A stretch of DNA of 35,301 nucleotides, from the NCBI GenBank assembly GCA_021158005.1, contig JAGGVN010000095.1:1-35301 (forward strand), in the 5' to 3' direction. The translations under genes were made by a program, and so were the position numbers. The notes below the pieces were generated by a model. That model searched no databases and had not been told where the DNA came from. It saw nothing but the letters and a program-made list of their open reading frames with translations. This document shows, piece after piece, positions 21,972 to 31,375 of this stretch (its first letter is position 1; each line of letters starts with the position of its first letter). Origin of the DNA: Candidatus Aerophobota bacterium. Lineage in GTDB: Bacteria; Aerophobota; Aerophobia; Aerophobales; JAGGVN01.

Positions 21972-22940
21972 TTATTTCCTCTTGAATTTTCCTATTCTCC
22001 TATACTTTTCGTATCTTTTTTCGAGTAACTCTGGCAAAGTTAAATCTTTGAGTTCGGAGAGATTTCTGATTATAGCTTGTTTGATATTAATGGCTGTCTG
22101 TTCAATATCTTTATGTGCTCCCCCTAAGGGTTCAGGAATGATTTCTTCTATCAGACCTAATTTCATTAAATCCTGAGAAGTAAGACGAAGAGCCTCTGCG
22201 GCTTCTTCTACTTTTTCCTGATTTTTCCAGAGAATGGCAGCGCATCCTTCAGGAGAAATTACTGAATAGATGGCGTTTTCCAGCATTAATATTCTGTCTC
22301 CCACCCCAATTCCCAGAGCTCCTCCACTTCCTCCTTCTCCGGTAACGATAACTAAAATAGGAGTTTCTAACCGGGCCATTTTTTCTAAATTGGCAGCAAT
22401 GGCTTCTGCCTGTCCTCTTTCTTCTGCCTGGATTCCCGGGTAAGCTCCTGGTGTGTCTATAAAAGTAACTACCGGTTTTTTGAATTTTTCCGCCAGGCTC
22501 ATTAATCTCGAAGCTTTTCTGTATCCTTCAGGGTGAGCCATGCCAAAATTTCTGGATAAATTTTCTTTTATTGATTTTCCCTTCTGATGTCCAATAAAGA
22601 CTATTCCCTCATTTTCTATCTTCGCCAGTCCTCCTATTATAGCCTGGTCATCACCATACAATCTATCTCCATGGAGCAGTAAAAAATCTTCAAAGATGAA
22701 ACTTGCTAATTGAAGGGGTTTAGGACGTTCAGGATGGCGTGCTAATTGCACTCTTTGCCAGGGAGTAAGATTAGCGAAAATACTTTCTTTGAGGTTTTTC
22801 AAACGGGATTGTAAAATTTTTATCTCTTCTTTGAAATCCAGTTTTTCTTTTTTCGCTAATCCTTCTAACTCTGTAATTTTCTGTTCTAATTCAATAATCG
22901 GTTTTTCAAAATCTAAATAATATCTGCTTCTTTCTACCAT
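21972..22940 (-). CDS. accA: Acetyl-CoA carboxylase carboxyltransferase subunit alpha
   Basis: [67 protein letters not shown]. Confidence 0.95.
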   Translation of the reverse strand: MVERSRYYLDFEKPIIELEQKITELEGLAKKEKLDFKEEIKILQSRLKNLKESIFANLTPWQRVQLARHPERPKPLQLASFIFEDFLLLHGDRLYGDDQAIIGGLAKIENEGIVFIGHQKGKSIKENLSRNFGMAHPEGYRKASRLMSLAEKFKKPVVTFIDTPGAYPGIQAEERGQAEAIAANLEKMARLETPILVIVTGEGGSGGALGIGVGDRILMLENAIYSVISPEGCAAILWKNQEKVEEAAEALRLTSQDLMKLGLIEEIIPEPLGGAHKDIEQTAINIKQAIIRNLSELKDLTLPELLEKRYEKYRRIGKFKRK

Positions 22941-22972
22941 ATTATTTTCCTGGAAGAACTTTTGGTTCCAAA

Positions 22973-24055
22973 CTAATCTACTATTTCTGAGACATAAACT
23001 AACTGAATTTTTCTCTTCTCCAATTGGGAAATAAGCTTTTTTAAATTTTGAATAGTTATATAATTAATGTGAGCAATTCCTAAAGCTTCTCCCTTTTTTT
23101 TAGCTTGTAAGATAAGTTTTTTAAATTGTTCCTCGATATATCTACTCTCTTTTTGGTTGTCGAGAAAAACATCTCTTTGGGTAGATCTTACTCTTGTTTT
23201 TTTAGCTAAAGAAAAGGCAATAGAATGTGAGCTAGTCTTGCTATCTACAAAATAAAAATTCTTTTGTTTAATTACTTGGAGTAAAGGCTTCATAATTTCT
23301 TCTCTTTCGGTAGCCAGAGATCCCATATGATTATTTAAACCTCTACTATAAGGAACTTCTTCAATAGCTTTTTCCGTTATTCTCTTGATCTCCCTCTCTT
23401 TCATCTTCCCCGTAATTATCCATTTATAATTGTTATTAAATTTCCCCTTAGGTTCCATCGGTAGATGAACTACAATTTCTTTTCCATTACGATGAGCTTC
23501 TTCGGCGATATCCTTAGCATAGGGTGTTCCAGGAATAATGGAAATAGTAAGAGGTATATTTAAATGAAGAGCAGACTCTACCGTCCTACTCCGTGAATAT
23601 CCAAAATCATCGATAAGAAGAGCAATCTTAATCTTATGAAGAATAAAATTAAGATGATGAGTAATTCTCTTTTTGAAACCCAGAATTACTAAAATTTGAT
23701 AGTAATCTTTAAGATTTTGTTCTTTAATTTCCTGAACTTCTATTTCTTCAGAAGAAAAAACTTTATAAATTTCGGAGATGAGTTTATCTAAAGGATAATC
23801 AAAGGGAATCTCGCTGACTATTCTTGCTTGTTGACGAGGAGGAAAGAATCCCTTTTTTTCTATCCTTTTCTCCTGAATAGGAAGATTTAATTTTTCTAAA
23901 CCTCTTTCCACATTTACTTCTGCTTTAAGAAAGCTTCTTCGATAATAAGAACCCTTTAGGTGAAAATATAAACCCATGCTTAAAAATAAGAAAAAAAATC
24001 CTGTTAAAAGATAAAAGAATTTACGTGCTTTCTTCTTCTTTTTCTTCTTCTTCAT
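22973..24055 (-). CDS. Divergent polysaccharide deacetylase family protein (membrane-anchored)
   Basis: Poly-Lys N-terminus then [42 protein letters not shown]. Confidence 0.85.
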   Translation of the reverse strand: MKKKKKKKKARKFFYLLTGFFFLFLSMGLYFHLKGSYYRRSFLKAEVNVERGLEKLNLPIQEKRIEKKGFFPPRQQARIVSEIPFDYPLDKLISEIYKVFSSEEIEVQEIKEQNLKDYYQILVILGFKKRITHHLNFILHKIKIALLIDDFGYSRSRTVESALHLNIPLTISIIPGTPYAKDIAEEAHRNGKEIVVHLPMEPKGKFNNNYKWIITGKMKEREIKRITEKAIEEVPYSRGLNNHMGSLATEREEIMKPLLQVIKQKNFYFVDSKTSSHSIAFSLAKKTRVRSTQRDVFLDNQKESRYIEEQFKKLILQAKKKGEALGIAHINYITIQNLKKLISQLEKRKIQLVYVSEIVD

Positions 24056-25422
24056 TTAAGAACTCGATATTTCTCAAAGACCTTATAGGAATTTAGTAAC
24101 TTTACGGCAAAGATAAGTTGAAGGTCGTTAAAGATGTCGTTTTCTTCATTGTCGTCTTTTTCTCTTAATATTCTTTCTAAAAGAGATTTTTCTACTTCTA
24201 TATTTTCTTCTTTTTTGAGGTCTTCTAAAAGATAATCTAAATTCTCTTTTTCCCAATGAGGATGTTGATTAAGGAACTCTTCAATTAATCTCGATTTTCT
24301 TAATTTTTCCATAATTTCGTTTTCTTTTTCATCTGCTTTAAAAGCTTCTACTTTTATATCCGGTTCAATTCCTATTCCCTCTATACATTTTCCAGAAGGT
24401 GTGTAGTATTTGGCAATGGTAAGAGATAAAGCTCCCTGGCCATTTACGGGGAATAACCATTGCACTGTTCCCTTTCCGAAGGTTTTGGTCCCGATAAGAA
24501 TTCCTCTTTGATGTTCCTTAATAGCTCCAGCTACAATTTCTGAGGCACTGGCACTTCCCTCATTTATCAGGACTACTAAAGGGATATTTTCAGCTTCTCC
24601 CCCCTCATATGAATAATAAATTTTATTTTCCCCGGATTCCCTTCCTTTGGTAAAAACAATCATTCTTCTTAAGGGGAGGAATTCATCGGCTACTTTTATG
24701 GCCTGATTAAGAGAACCTCCGGAATTATCTCTTAGGTCAAGGATAAGAGAGGAAATTTTTCTCTTTTTGAGTTCTTTTAAATATTCTTTTACATCTTTAT
24801 CTGTATTTTTATCCATAAAACTAATAATTTTAAGATAGCCAATATCTTCTATCAGGCGCCATTTAATATTGGGAATTTTGTAGATAGCTCGAGTGATAGT
24901 GAATATTATAGGTTCTTTCTTTTTTTCTCTTTGGATGGTTATCTGGACAGTAGTTCCTGGCTTACCCCTTAATTTAGTAGCGGCTTCTTCCAGACTGATT
25001 CCTTTGGTCGATTCTCCATTTATCTGGATAATTTTATCCTCCGGTTTGATTCCCGCTTTTCTGGCCGGAGTATTCTCTATTACAGAAACTACGACAGGAA
25101 AATAATCTTTAATGGTGATGGTAATTCCCAGTCCTCCCAATTCTCCTTTTCGCTTTATTTCCATTTCTTGGTAGGCTTTAGAATTCATCCAGCGAGAATG
25201 AGGGTCCTCTAAGGATTTAATCATTCCCTCGATAGCAGCTTCTATCAATTTTGAGGAATCTACTTTTTCTATATAGTGATTTTTAATAGCTTTATAAACC
25301 TCTTGGAAGAGAGTTAACTCATTATTTTCCTCTTCCCCTATAGTGATAGGGGCTCTTCCCATTATTAAAAGAGTAATTATTCCTGCGATTAACAGTAATA
25401 ACAGTAATTTATTTTTTTTCAT
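24052..25422 (-). CDS. C-terminal processing peptidase, S41 family, PDZ domain (start reassigned from 25515)
   Basis: PDZ GGLGITITIKDYFPVVVSVIENTPARKAGIK; catalytic NEGSASASEIVAGAIKEHQRGILIGTKTFGKGTVQ; signal peptide begins MKKNKLLLLLLIAG at 25422. Confidence 0.92.
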   Translation of the reverse strand: MKKNKLLLLLLIAGIITLLIMGRAPITIGEEENNELTLFQEVYKAIKNHYIEKVDSSKLIEAAIEGMIKSLEDPHSRWMNSKAYQEMEIKRKGELGGLGITITIKDYFPVVVSVIENTPARKAGIKPEDKIIQINGESTKGISLEEAATKLRGKPGTTVQITIQREKKKEPIIFTITRAIYKIPNIKWRLIEDIGYLKIISFMDKNTDKDVKEYLKELKKRKISSLILDLRDNSGGSLNQAIKVADEFLPLRRMIVFTKGRESGENKIYYSYEGGEAENIPLVVLINEGSASASEIVAGAIKEHQRGILIGTKTFGKGTVQWLFPVNGQGALSLTIAKYYTPSGKCIEGIGIEPDIKVEAFKADEKENEIMEKLRKSRLIEEFLNQHPHWEKENLDYLLEDLKKEENIEVEKSLLERILREKDDNEENDIFNDLQLIFAVKLLNSYKVFEKYRVLK

Positions 25423-26359
25423 CTTTTCTCCCAATGGCTTTTTTTGCCGCTTTATAGATATCATTTGCCGTAAGTTGATATTTTTCAAAAAGTTCTTCCG
25501 GTTTACCCGATTCACCGAATTTATCTTTTATTCCTATTCTTTCAAGAGGCACGGGGTAGTTCTCTCCTAAGGTTTCAGCTACAGCACTTCCCAATCCTCC
25601 GATAATTTGGTGTTCTTCAGCAGTAACTACTGCTCCGGTGGAATGTGCAGATTCTATGATAATTTTTTCATCAAGAGGTTTAAGGGTAGAAATATTAATA
25701 ACTTCTGCAGAGATTCCTTCTTCTTTTAATTTCTCCTCTGCTTTTAAAGCTTGAGAGAGCATAATTCCACAGGTAAAGATACTGACATCTTTCCCCTTCC
25801 TTATTATGTAACCTCTACCTATTTGAAAAGGATAATCTTCCTTAAAGATTACAGGAGTCTTAGCTCTTCCCAGGCGAATATAGACAGGTCCTTTTACTTT
25901 TATGGCTGCTTGAATGGCCTTTTTTGTTTCTACTCCATCAGCAGGAACTATTACTTTCATCCCCGGAATAGTTCTCATCAGGGAAATATCTTCCGTCCCC
26001 TGGTGAGAAGAACCATCTTCTCCTACAGAAATTCCTCCGTGAGTGGCTACAATCTTTACATTTAGATAAGAATGAGAAATGCTATATCTTACCTGTTCCC
26101 AGGCTCTGCCACTGGCAAAGATAGCGAAAGTAGTGGCTATGACAGTTTTGCCACATCGAGCTAAACCTGCGGCTACTCCCATCATATTTTGCTCGGCAAT
26201 ACCCATATTGAAGAATCTTTCAGGAAATTTTTCAGCAAACTTTTTTACTCTCGTAGATTCGGCTAAATCAGCCGTCAGAACTACCAGGTTTTTATTCTCT
26301 TCTCCTAATTTTAATAAAATTTCCCCAAAGGCATCTCTGGTAGCTACTAATTCTTCCAT
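25409..26359 (-). CDS. Transketolase C-terminal subunit
   Basis: NMGIAEQNMMGVAAGLA, EDGSSHQGTEDISLMRTIPGM, transketolase C-domain. Confidence 0.93.
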   Translation of the reverse strand: MEELVATRDAFGEILLKLGEENKNLVVLTADLAESTRVKKFAEKFPERFFNMGIAEQNMMGVAAGLARCGKTVIATTFAIFASGRAWEQVRYSISHSYLNVKIVATHGGISVGEDGSSHQGTEDISLMRTIPGMKVIVPADGVETKKAIQAAIKVKGPVYIRLGRAKTPVIFKEDYPFQIGRGYIIRKGKDVSIFTCGIMLSQALKAEEKLKEEGISAEVINISTLKPLDEKIIIESAHSTGAVVTAEEHQIIGGLGSAVAETLGENYPVPLERIGIKDKFGESGKPEELFEKYQLTANDIYKAAKKAIGRKDEKK

Positions 26360-27183
26360 TTTTTACTCTCCTCCTTTAACTGAGTTAGAGCTATTTGAGC
26401 TTCCTGTTTAGTGGGAGCTTTCCCGTGAAATTCTACTACATTTTCCATAAAGGAGACACCCTTTCCCTTTATAGTATGAGCAATGATTATAGTGGGTTTA
26501 CCTTTTACTTCTTTTGCTTTTTTAAAAGTATGGAGAATCTGCGGAATGTCGTGTCCGTTGACTTCTACAGTATTCCAACCAAAAGCACGCCACTTTTCTA
26601 TAATTGGCTCAGGATTCATTACTTCTTTAATAGGACCATCAATTTGCAAGCTATTATTATCAAGGATAGCACAGAGATTATCTAATTTGTAATGGCTGGC
26701 GCTCATTGCCGCTTCCCATACTTCTCCTTCTTCTATTTCTCCGTCTCCAAGGAGGACATACACCCGATATCTTTTTTTATCTATCTTTCCTGCTAAAGCC
26801 ATTCCTACAGCTACAGAAATTCCCTGCCCTAGAGAACCAGTGCAGATTTCTACCCCCGGCGTTTTCTTACAATCGGGATGACCCTGGAGGCGACTGTTAA
26901 TTTTTCTTAAAGTTTGAAGTTCTTCAGGAGGGAAGTAGCCAGATCGAGCCAGAGCCGAATATAAGAGGGGGCAAGCGTGTCCCTTAGAAAGGATAAATCT
27001 ATCTCTATCTTCCCATTCGGGATCCTCAGGATTATGGCGGAGTTCATTAAAATATAGGCAGGCTAATATATCTGCCGAGGAAAGAGAACCTCCTGGATGT
27101 CCCGAAGTAGCCACAGCCAGCATTCTAATTACATCCTGTCTCAAAAGATTAGCTTTTTCTTTAAGAAAATTAATTCTATCCAT
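26347..27183 (-). CDS. Transketolase N-terminal (TPP-binding) subunit
   Basis: ATSGHPGGSLSSADILACLYF, ILSKGHACPLLYS, LLGDGEIEEGEVWEA. Confidence 0.94.
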   Translation of the reverse strand: MDRINFLKEKANLLRQDVIRMLAVATSGHPGGSLSSADILACLYFNELRHNPEDPEWEDRDRFILSKGHACPLLYSALARSGYFPPEELQTLRKINSRLQGHPDCKKTPGVEICTGSLGQGISVAVGMALAGKIDKKRYRVYVLLGDGEIEEGEVWEAAMSASHYKLDNLCAILDNNSLQIDGPIKEVMNPEPIIEKWRAFGWNTVEVNGHDIPQILHTFKKAKEVKGKPTIIIAHTIKGKGVSFMENVVEFHGKAPTKQEAQIALTQLKEESKKWKN

Positions 27184-27209
27184 TTTTATTTCCCTTAAAA
27201 ATTTTGTTT

Positions 27210-27238
27210 ATTTTAGCATATTCGTCTTGATTTGTAAA
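27210..27238 (-). promoter_or_regulatory. Sigma70-like promoter for the transketolase-to-gyrA operon
   Basis: Minus strand TTTACA, 17-bp spacer, TAAAAT upstream of 27183. Confidence 0.55.
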
Positions 27239-27441
27239 GTTTACGCATTAAATTATGATAATCTTATTTCTGGATTCTCTAAGGTATTCCTCTTGTAAAT
27301 CTTTAAAGAATCTTTTCCAGCATTTAGTTATCTAAATTTTCCTTAGTTTTCCCTTATTCTTAAATAACTTTCGCATTAACTTTATCTTTTTCTCCCACAG
27401 TATTTTTTTAAAAGAAGGTCATTTATACTGACTATTCTTAG

Positions 27442-27805
27442 ATTCTACTCCCCGAGGGTAGGACTCTCCACGCTAAAAAGGAACTCAATTTTATCTTAGC
27501 TTTCTCTGAAATGTTTATTAAATCTAAATTTCAAGAAGTTTCAGTTTTTCTCTGGTCTAATGGCCCAAGAGCCTCTATTTTAGCTATGGGATTCAATGAC
27601 AACGTGCAGACCGAATTTGACTTCTATTTTCTTCTTAAGGTAAATATTAAACGGTGATAGATTCCCGGAGATAAAAAAGATTAGAAGGGGAAGGTTTTTG
27701 TCCGGCGAGCTTTATTCAGGAAACTATTTGGTAGAAGATGATGGAGGTATTGTTTTAAGCGTAGCTCAGGTAGATGGGTTTATTTCCGTGTATCCTGAGC
27801 CCTGA
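27442..27805 (+). pseudogene. Decayed coding region with frameshift(s), function unknown
   Basis: Two adjacent open segments in different + frames (27442-27657 and 27644-27805) without start codon or RBS. Confidence 0.4.
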
Positions 27806-28647
27806 GTTTTTAAAATAATATCTCCAACCCTACATCCTAAATTTCTTGCTATTACGGGGCATTTTGCTTTTAGAAGAAAAAAAATAGGCCTTTTTTCCTC
27901 TGAAAGAGTTTCATAGTTCCCTTGCCCTTTACTAATAATTAACTTGGTTTTAGTATAATAATTTAAAAATTCTTTCGAGCAATACCGAAGAATAGTTCCG
28001 GGAGCGTCACAACCTGAAGAAATAACCTTAGCTACTTTATCTATCCTACAAAACAAAGCATCTTCGATGGTAACATCATTAATAATAGGCTTGTCTCTTA
28101 CTACATAAATAACTTTTTGTGGCAATTCCTCTATTAAGATACGGTCAAATACTATTTCTCCAGTATTATCTCCTAAGTAAAGAATTTCTTTTGTTTTTTC
28201 CAGGCAATTTTTAAGCTTATCATAATCAAGAATAGCAAAATTTTGTTCAAGAGTATTTTTTAATTCTTTTCCGAGATTTATTTTTTTTCTTACTTCATTC
28301 ACCCCGAAATCAATAACATTTCCGGCAATAGCTATTTTTATAGCTGTAAGAAGAGGGTCTTTTGATTTCCTCACTTTCTTTTTTAATTCTGGATAAAGTT
28401 TTAAGGCCGCTTTATTATATTTATCCTTAATTTTCTTATAAGGATCAGAGGAGTGGGTAAATTTGCGGACAATTTTATGAATTATTCTCCCCATTTCTGG
28501 AGGAGTGCTATTCAAAGAAAACTCAGGAACAACCATAGCTATTTCATCTAAAATTTTTTTCTGGATTACTTTATCTTGAGTAATTATTCTTGCTGCATCT
28601 AATCCTTGTTTAAAAAAACAAGGAATACAATCTAAATATGTTTTCAT
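27766..28647 (-). CDS. DUF89 / ARMT1-like protein (putative metal-dependent damage-control phosphatase)
   Basis: N-terminal DCIPCFFKQ CxxC, LYLGDNTGEIVFDRILIEEL, DKPIINDVTIEDA. Confidence 0.85.
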   Translation of the reverse strand: MKTYLDCIPCFFKQGLDAARIITQDKVIQKKILDEIAMVVPEFSLNSTPPEMGRIIHKIVRKFTHSSDPYKKIKDKYNKAALKLYPELKKKVRKSKDPLLTAIKIAIAGNVIDFGVNEVRKKINLGKELKNTLEQNFAILDYDKLKNCLEKTKEILYLGDNTGEIVFDRILIEELPQKVIYVVRDKPIINDVTIEDALFCRIDKVAKVISSGCDAPGTILRYCSKEFLNYYTKTKLIISKGQGNYETLSEEKRPIFFLLKAKCPVIARNLGCRVGDIILKTQGSGYTEINPST

Positions 28648-28693
28648 TTTCCTTTCTTTTATTTATTTATTACCAGAGTTTCCTCGCTGTAAG

Positions 28694-28735
28694 TCTCTTT
28701 ATATTGAAGTGTATTTTATAAAGAGAGGTTGTCAA
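28694..28735 (-). promoter_or_regulatory. Sigma70-like promoter with overlapping inverted repeat upstream of the DUF89 gene
   Basis: Minus strand TTGACA (28735-28730), 16 bp, TACACT (28713-28708); inverted repeat TCTCTTTATA-N13-TATAAAGAGA (28694-28726). Confidence 0.5.
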
Positions 28736-28817
28736 TAGATATAAAAGAGTAATTCCAACAGAGATTAAATCAATTTAAAGCTATTCCTGGTCCATTAGAG
28801 GCTCTCACCCCTCATAT

Positions 28818-28845
28818 TTGACCTCTTTTAATTTTTTGGTATATT
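28818..28845 (+). promoter_or_regulatory. Sigma70-like promoter
   Basis: TTGACC, 16-bp spacer, TATATT; about 190 nt upstream of the bPH2 ORF. Confidence 0.5.
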
Positions 28846-29032
28846 GCCTTTAAATTACTTGAGGGGGGATGTTTCCCTCAACACTGAAGCTATTCCCCCT
28901 TCTGTCACTCAAGTTGGGAAGATAAGCAAATAAAAGGATCGACAAAGCAAATTCCCATATAATTAATAAACTTTATGGGGAAATGTTAAGCAAAACCTCG
29001 AAGAAAGGGAAGCAATGCGGTAAGAGGAAGAC

Positions 29033-29515
29033 TTGTCTGAAGAAAAGGTATTACTTAGAATAAGGCCTTCATGGAGATCTTATTTAGGGATTTTTATTTG
29101 GGCAGGAATATTTTTTGTTCTTACTACCAGCATATTTGTTCCCCTCCAGCTTTCTATGTTTTTTCAAGTAATTATAGCCTGGTATGTAATTACCGGTATC
29201 TGGGAAAAGATCTCTCTTAAATATACTGTTACTGAAAATAGAATAATTAAAACAGGGGGTCTCATCTTAAAGAAAAATTATGAAATTGCTCTTAGTGATA
29301 TTTCTCTGGTTAAGATTAAACAAACGACTCTTCAGCGAATTTTAAATATTGCCGATCTGGAAGTTGTAATTAAAGGAGGATTGAGTTATTCTCCTGTAGG
29401 AATAAAAATGAAGGGGATAAGGAAAGCAAATAAAATTAAGGAGATTATTGAGAAATATCGAAGAGAAATGAGAAAAGGAGGAGAAAAAAATGAGATTGGG
29501 GCTGGTGACTTATAA
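29033..29515 (+). CDS. bPH2-like (DUF304-type) membrane protein
   Basis: Two N-terminal TM helices then KYTVTENRIIKTGGLILKKNYEIALSDISLVKIKQTTLQRILNIADLEV; TTG start. Confidence 0.75.
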   Translation: MSEEKVLLRIRPSWRSYLGIFIWAGIFFVLTTSIFVPLQLSMFFQVIIAWYVITGIWEKISLKYTVTENRIIKTGGLILKKNYEIALSDISLVKIKQTTLQRILNIADLEVVIKGGLSYSPVGIKMKGIRKANKIKEIIEKYRREMRKGGEKNEIGAGDL

Positions 29516-30257
29516 TTTAGCCAAGGATTGGGATATTCCTACCATTATTGAAAGATGTAAGACTACTGGTTTTGAAGGGGTGGAATTGAGAACTACTCAC
29601 GCTCATAAGGTGGAGGTTAATCTTAGTAAAGAAGAGCGAGAGGAAGTTAAAAAAAGATTTAAAGATTCTCCCGTTGAGCTCGTTGGTTTGGGGAGTGTGT
29701 TTGAATATCATGCTATTGATTCTGAGGAGGTAAGAAGAAATATTGAAGGCACAAAAGAGTATGTGAAATTAGCCAGTGATGTAGGTGCTCCCGGGGTAAA
29801 AGTTCGTCCCAATGGTTTTCAAGATAAGGCCGGTATCCCTCGAGAAAAGACGCTGGAGCAGATTGGTTTAGCCCTGCGGGAATGTGGAGAATTTGCCAGT
29901 AATTTTGGAGTAGAAATTAGGTTAGAAGTCCATGGAGAGGGAACTTGTGAAGTTCCTTATATTCACCGAATTATGGAAATAGCTGATCATAAGAATGTAT
30001 TTGTTTGCTGGAATTCTAATCTTACTGATGTAGATAGCAAAGGTTCAGTAAAGAGTAACTTTAATTTGGTTAAAGATAAGATCCGTTTGGTGCATATTAA
30101 TGAGCTTTATCGGGAAGATTATCCCTGGCGAGAACTCTTTAGTCTTCTTAAAAATGCGGGATATGAAGGTTTTTGCCTGGCAGAAATTCCTGAAAGTCCT
30201 GAGCCAGAGAGATTAATGAGATATTATCGAGCTCTATTTAAGGCTTATACAGAGTAA
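29490..30257 (+). CDS. Sugar phosphate isomerase/epimerase (xylose isomerase-like TIM barrel)
   Basis: MRLGLVTYNLAKDWDIPTIIERCKTTGFEGVELR; EIRLEVHGEGTCEVPYIHRI; IRLVHINELYREDYPWRELFSLLKNAGYEGF; RBS aaaggagg. Confidence 0.85.
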   Translation: MRLGLVTYNLAKDWDIPTIIERCKTTGFEGVELRTTHAHKVEVNLSKEEREEVKKRFKDSPVELVGLGSVFEYHAIDSEEVRRNIEGTKEYVKLASDVGAPGVKVRPNGFQDKAGIPREKTLEQIGLALRECGEFASNFGVEIRLEVHGEGTCEVPYIHRIMEIADHKNVFVCWNSNLTDVDSKGSVKSNFNLVKDKIRLVHINELYREDYPWRELFSLLKNAGYEGFCLAEIPESPEPERLMRYYRALFKAYTE

Positions 30258-30297
30258 TAAGGAGAGAAAAATAAAAAAAAAGGAGAGAAAAATAAAA

Positions 30298-31314
30298 ATG
30301 CAGAACGAAAATATAGAAAAAGAAATAAAATGCGCAGTTTTAGGTTATGGACCGGCTTTTAATATGGGGAAGCGTCATTGCGAGTTGATTAAGGAGACTG
30401 AGGGATTGAGACTCGTATCTATATGTGATTTAAATCCAGAACGCACGGCTACTGCTAAAAAAGATTTTCCTGAGGTTATAACTTACAATAGTGTAGAAGA
30501 GATGTTAAAGAAAGTAGAGCTTGATTTAGTGAGTATAGTTACCCCTCATAATACTCACGCTTTTTTAACTCTCCAGTGTCTGAAAGCCGGTAAACATGTG
30601 GTTGTAGAAAAACCAATGTGTATCACGGTTAAGGAAGCTACAGAAATGATTGAAACTGCAAAAGCTCAAAGGAAAATGCTTTCAGTCTTTCATAATCGCC
30701 GTTTTGATGGAGATTTTTTAGCTATTAAGGAGGTAATAGATAAAGGACTTATTGGTGAGGTTTTTCATATAGAAACAGGTGGGGGAGGATATCATCATCC
30801 GGGATATTGGTGGCGTTCTGATAAAAAAGTTTCTGGAGGAGCTTTTTATGACTGGGGAGCTCATTTTGTCGATTGGGTATTGAATTTAATTCCCAAAAAA
30901 ATGGTAGGAATAGCCGGATTTTTCCATAAGCTTGTCTGGAATGATGTAACCAATGAGGATCATGTAGGGGCTCTTATCCGCTTTGAAAATGGGGCAGTTG
31001 CTGATGTTCAACTTTCTAATATCGATAGAATAGGGAGGCCTCGCTGGCGTATTCTGGGAACGAAAGGGGCTATTCTTGATAAGGGGGGAGGAAGTTTTAA
31101 GGTAAATACAGAAATAGAAGGTATTCCTGCAAGTATGGAGGTTAAATATAAAGAGACCGATTGGAGAAGGTATTATCGGAATATTGCCCGTCACCTGCTT
31201 TTCAGGGAGAAGTTAGAGATAACTCCTCAGTCTGCGCGCCGGGTAATAGCTGTATTTGAAACAGCGGAAAAAGCTGCTAAGAGCGGAAAGATAGAACCCG
31301 TCCCCTACGAATGA
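30298..31314 (+). CDS. Gfo/Idh/MocA family oxidoreductase
   Basis: CAVLGYGPAFNMGKRH, VTPHNTHAFLTLQCLKAGKHVVVEKPMC, GGGAFYDWGAHFVDW-like motif (SGGAFYDWGAHFVDW). Confidence 0.92.
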   Translation: MQNENIEKEIKCAVLGYGPAFNMGKRHCELIKETEGLRLVSICDLNPERTATAKKDFPEVITYNSVEEMLKKVELDLVSIVTPHNTHAFLTLQCLKAGKHVVVEKPMCITVKEATEMIETAKAQRKMLSVFHNRRFDGDFLAIKEVIDKGLIGEVFHIETGGGGYHHPGYWWRSDKKVSGGAFYDWGAHFVDWVLNLIPKKMVGIAGFFHKLVWNDVTNEDHVGALIRFENGAVADVQLSNIDRIGRPRWRILGTKGAILDKGGGSFKVNTEIEGIPASMEVKYKETDWRRYYRNIARHLLFREKLEITPQSARRVIAVFETAEKAAKSGKIEPVPYE

Positions 31315-31316
31315 AA

Positions 31317-31345
31317 CCTTTAAGGGGGTACTTCCCCCTTAAAGG
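31317..31345 (+). terminator. Strong hairpin between convergent genes; terminator without a clear U-tract
   Basis: Perfect 12-bp stem CCTTTAAGGGGG-TACTT-CCCCCTTAAAGG. Confidence 0.55.
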
Positions 31346-31375
31346 GTATTGCTTTCTCCTTAAAAAAATTAATAA

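Noticed and set aside
25423-25515. Extended N-terminus of the S41 protease (MNRVNRKNFLK...)
   Set aside because: Overlaps the transketolase gene by about 100 nt; a normal signal peptide starts at 25422.
28872-28928. Small ORF MFPSTLKLFPLLSLKLGR* with SD-like GAGGGGGG
   Set aside because: The SD-like stretch is the arm of the TTGAGGG/CCCTCAA hairpin and the peptide has no recognisable features; kept only as part of the leader observation.
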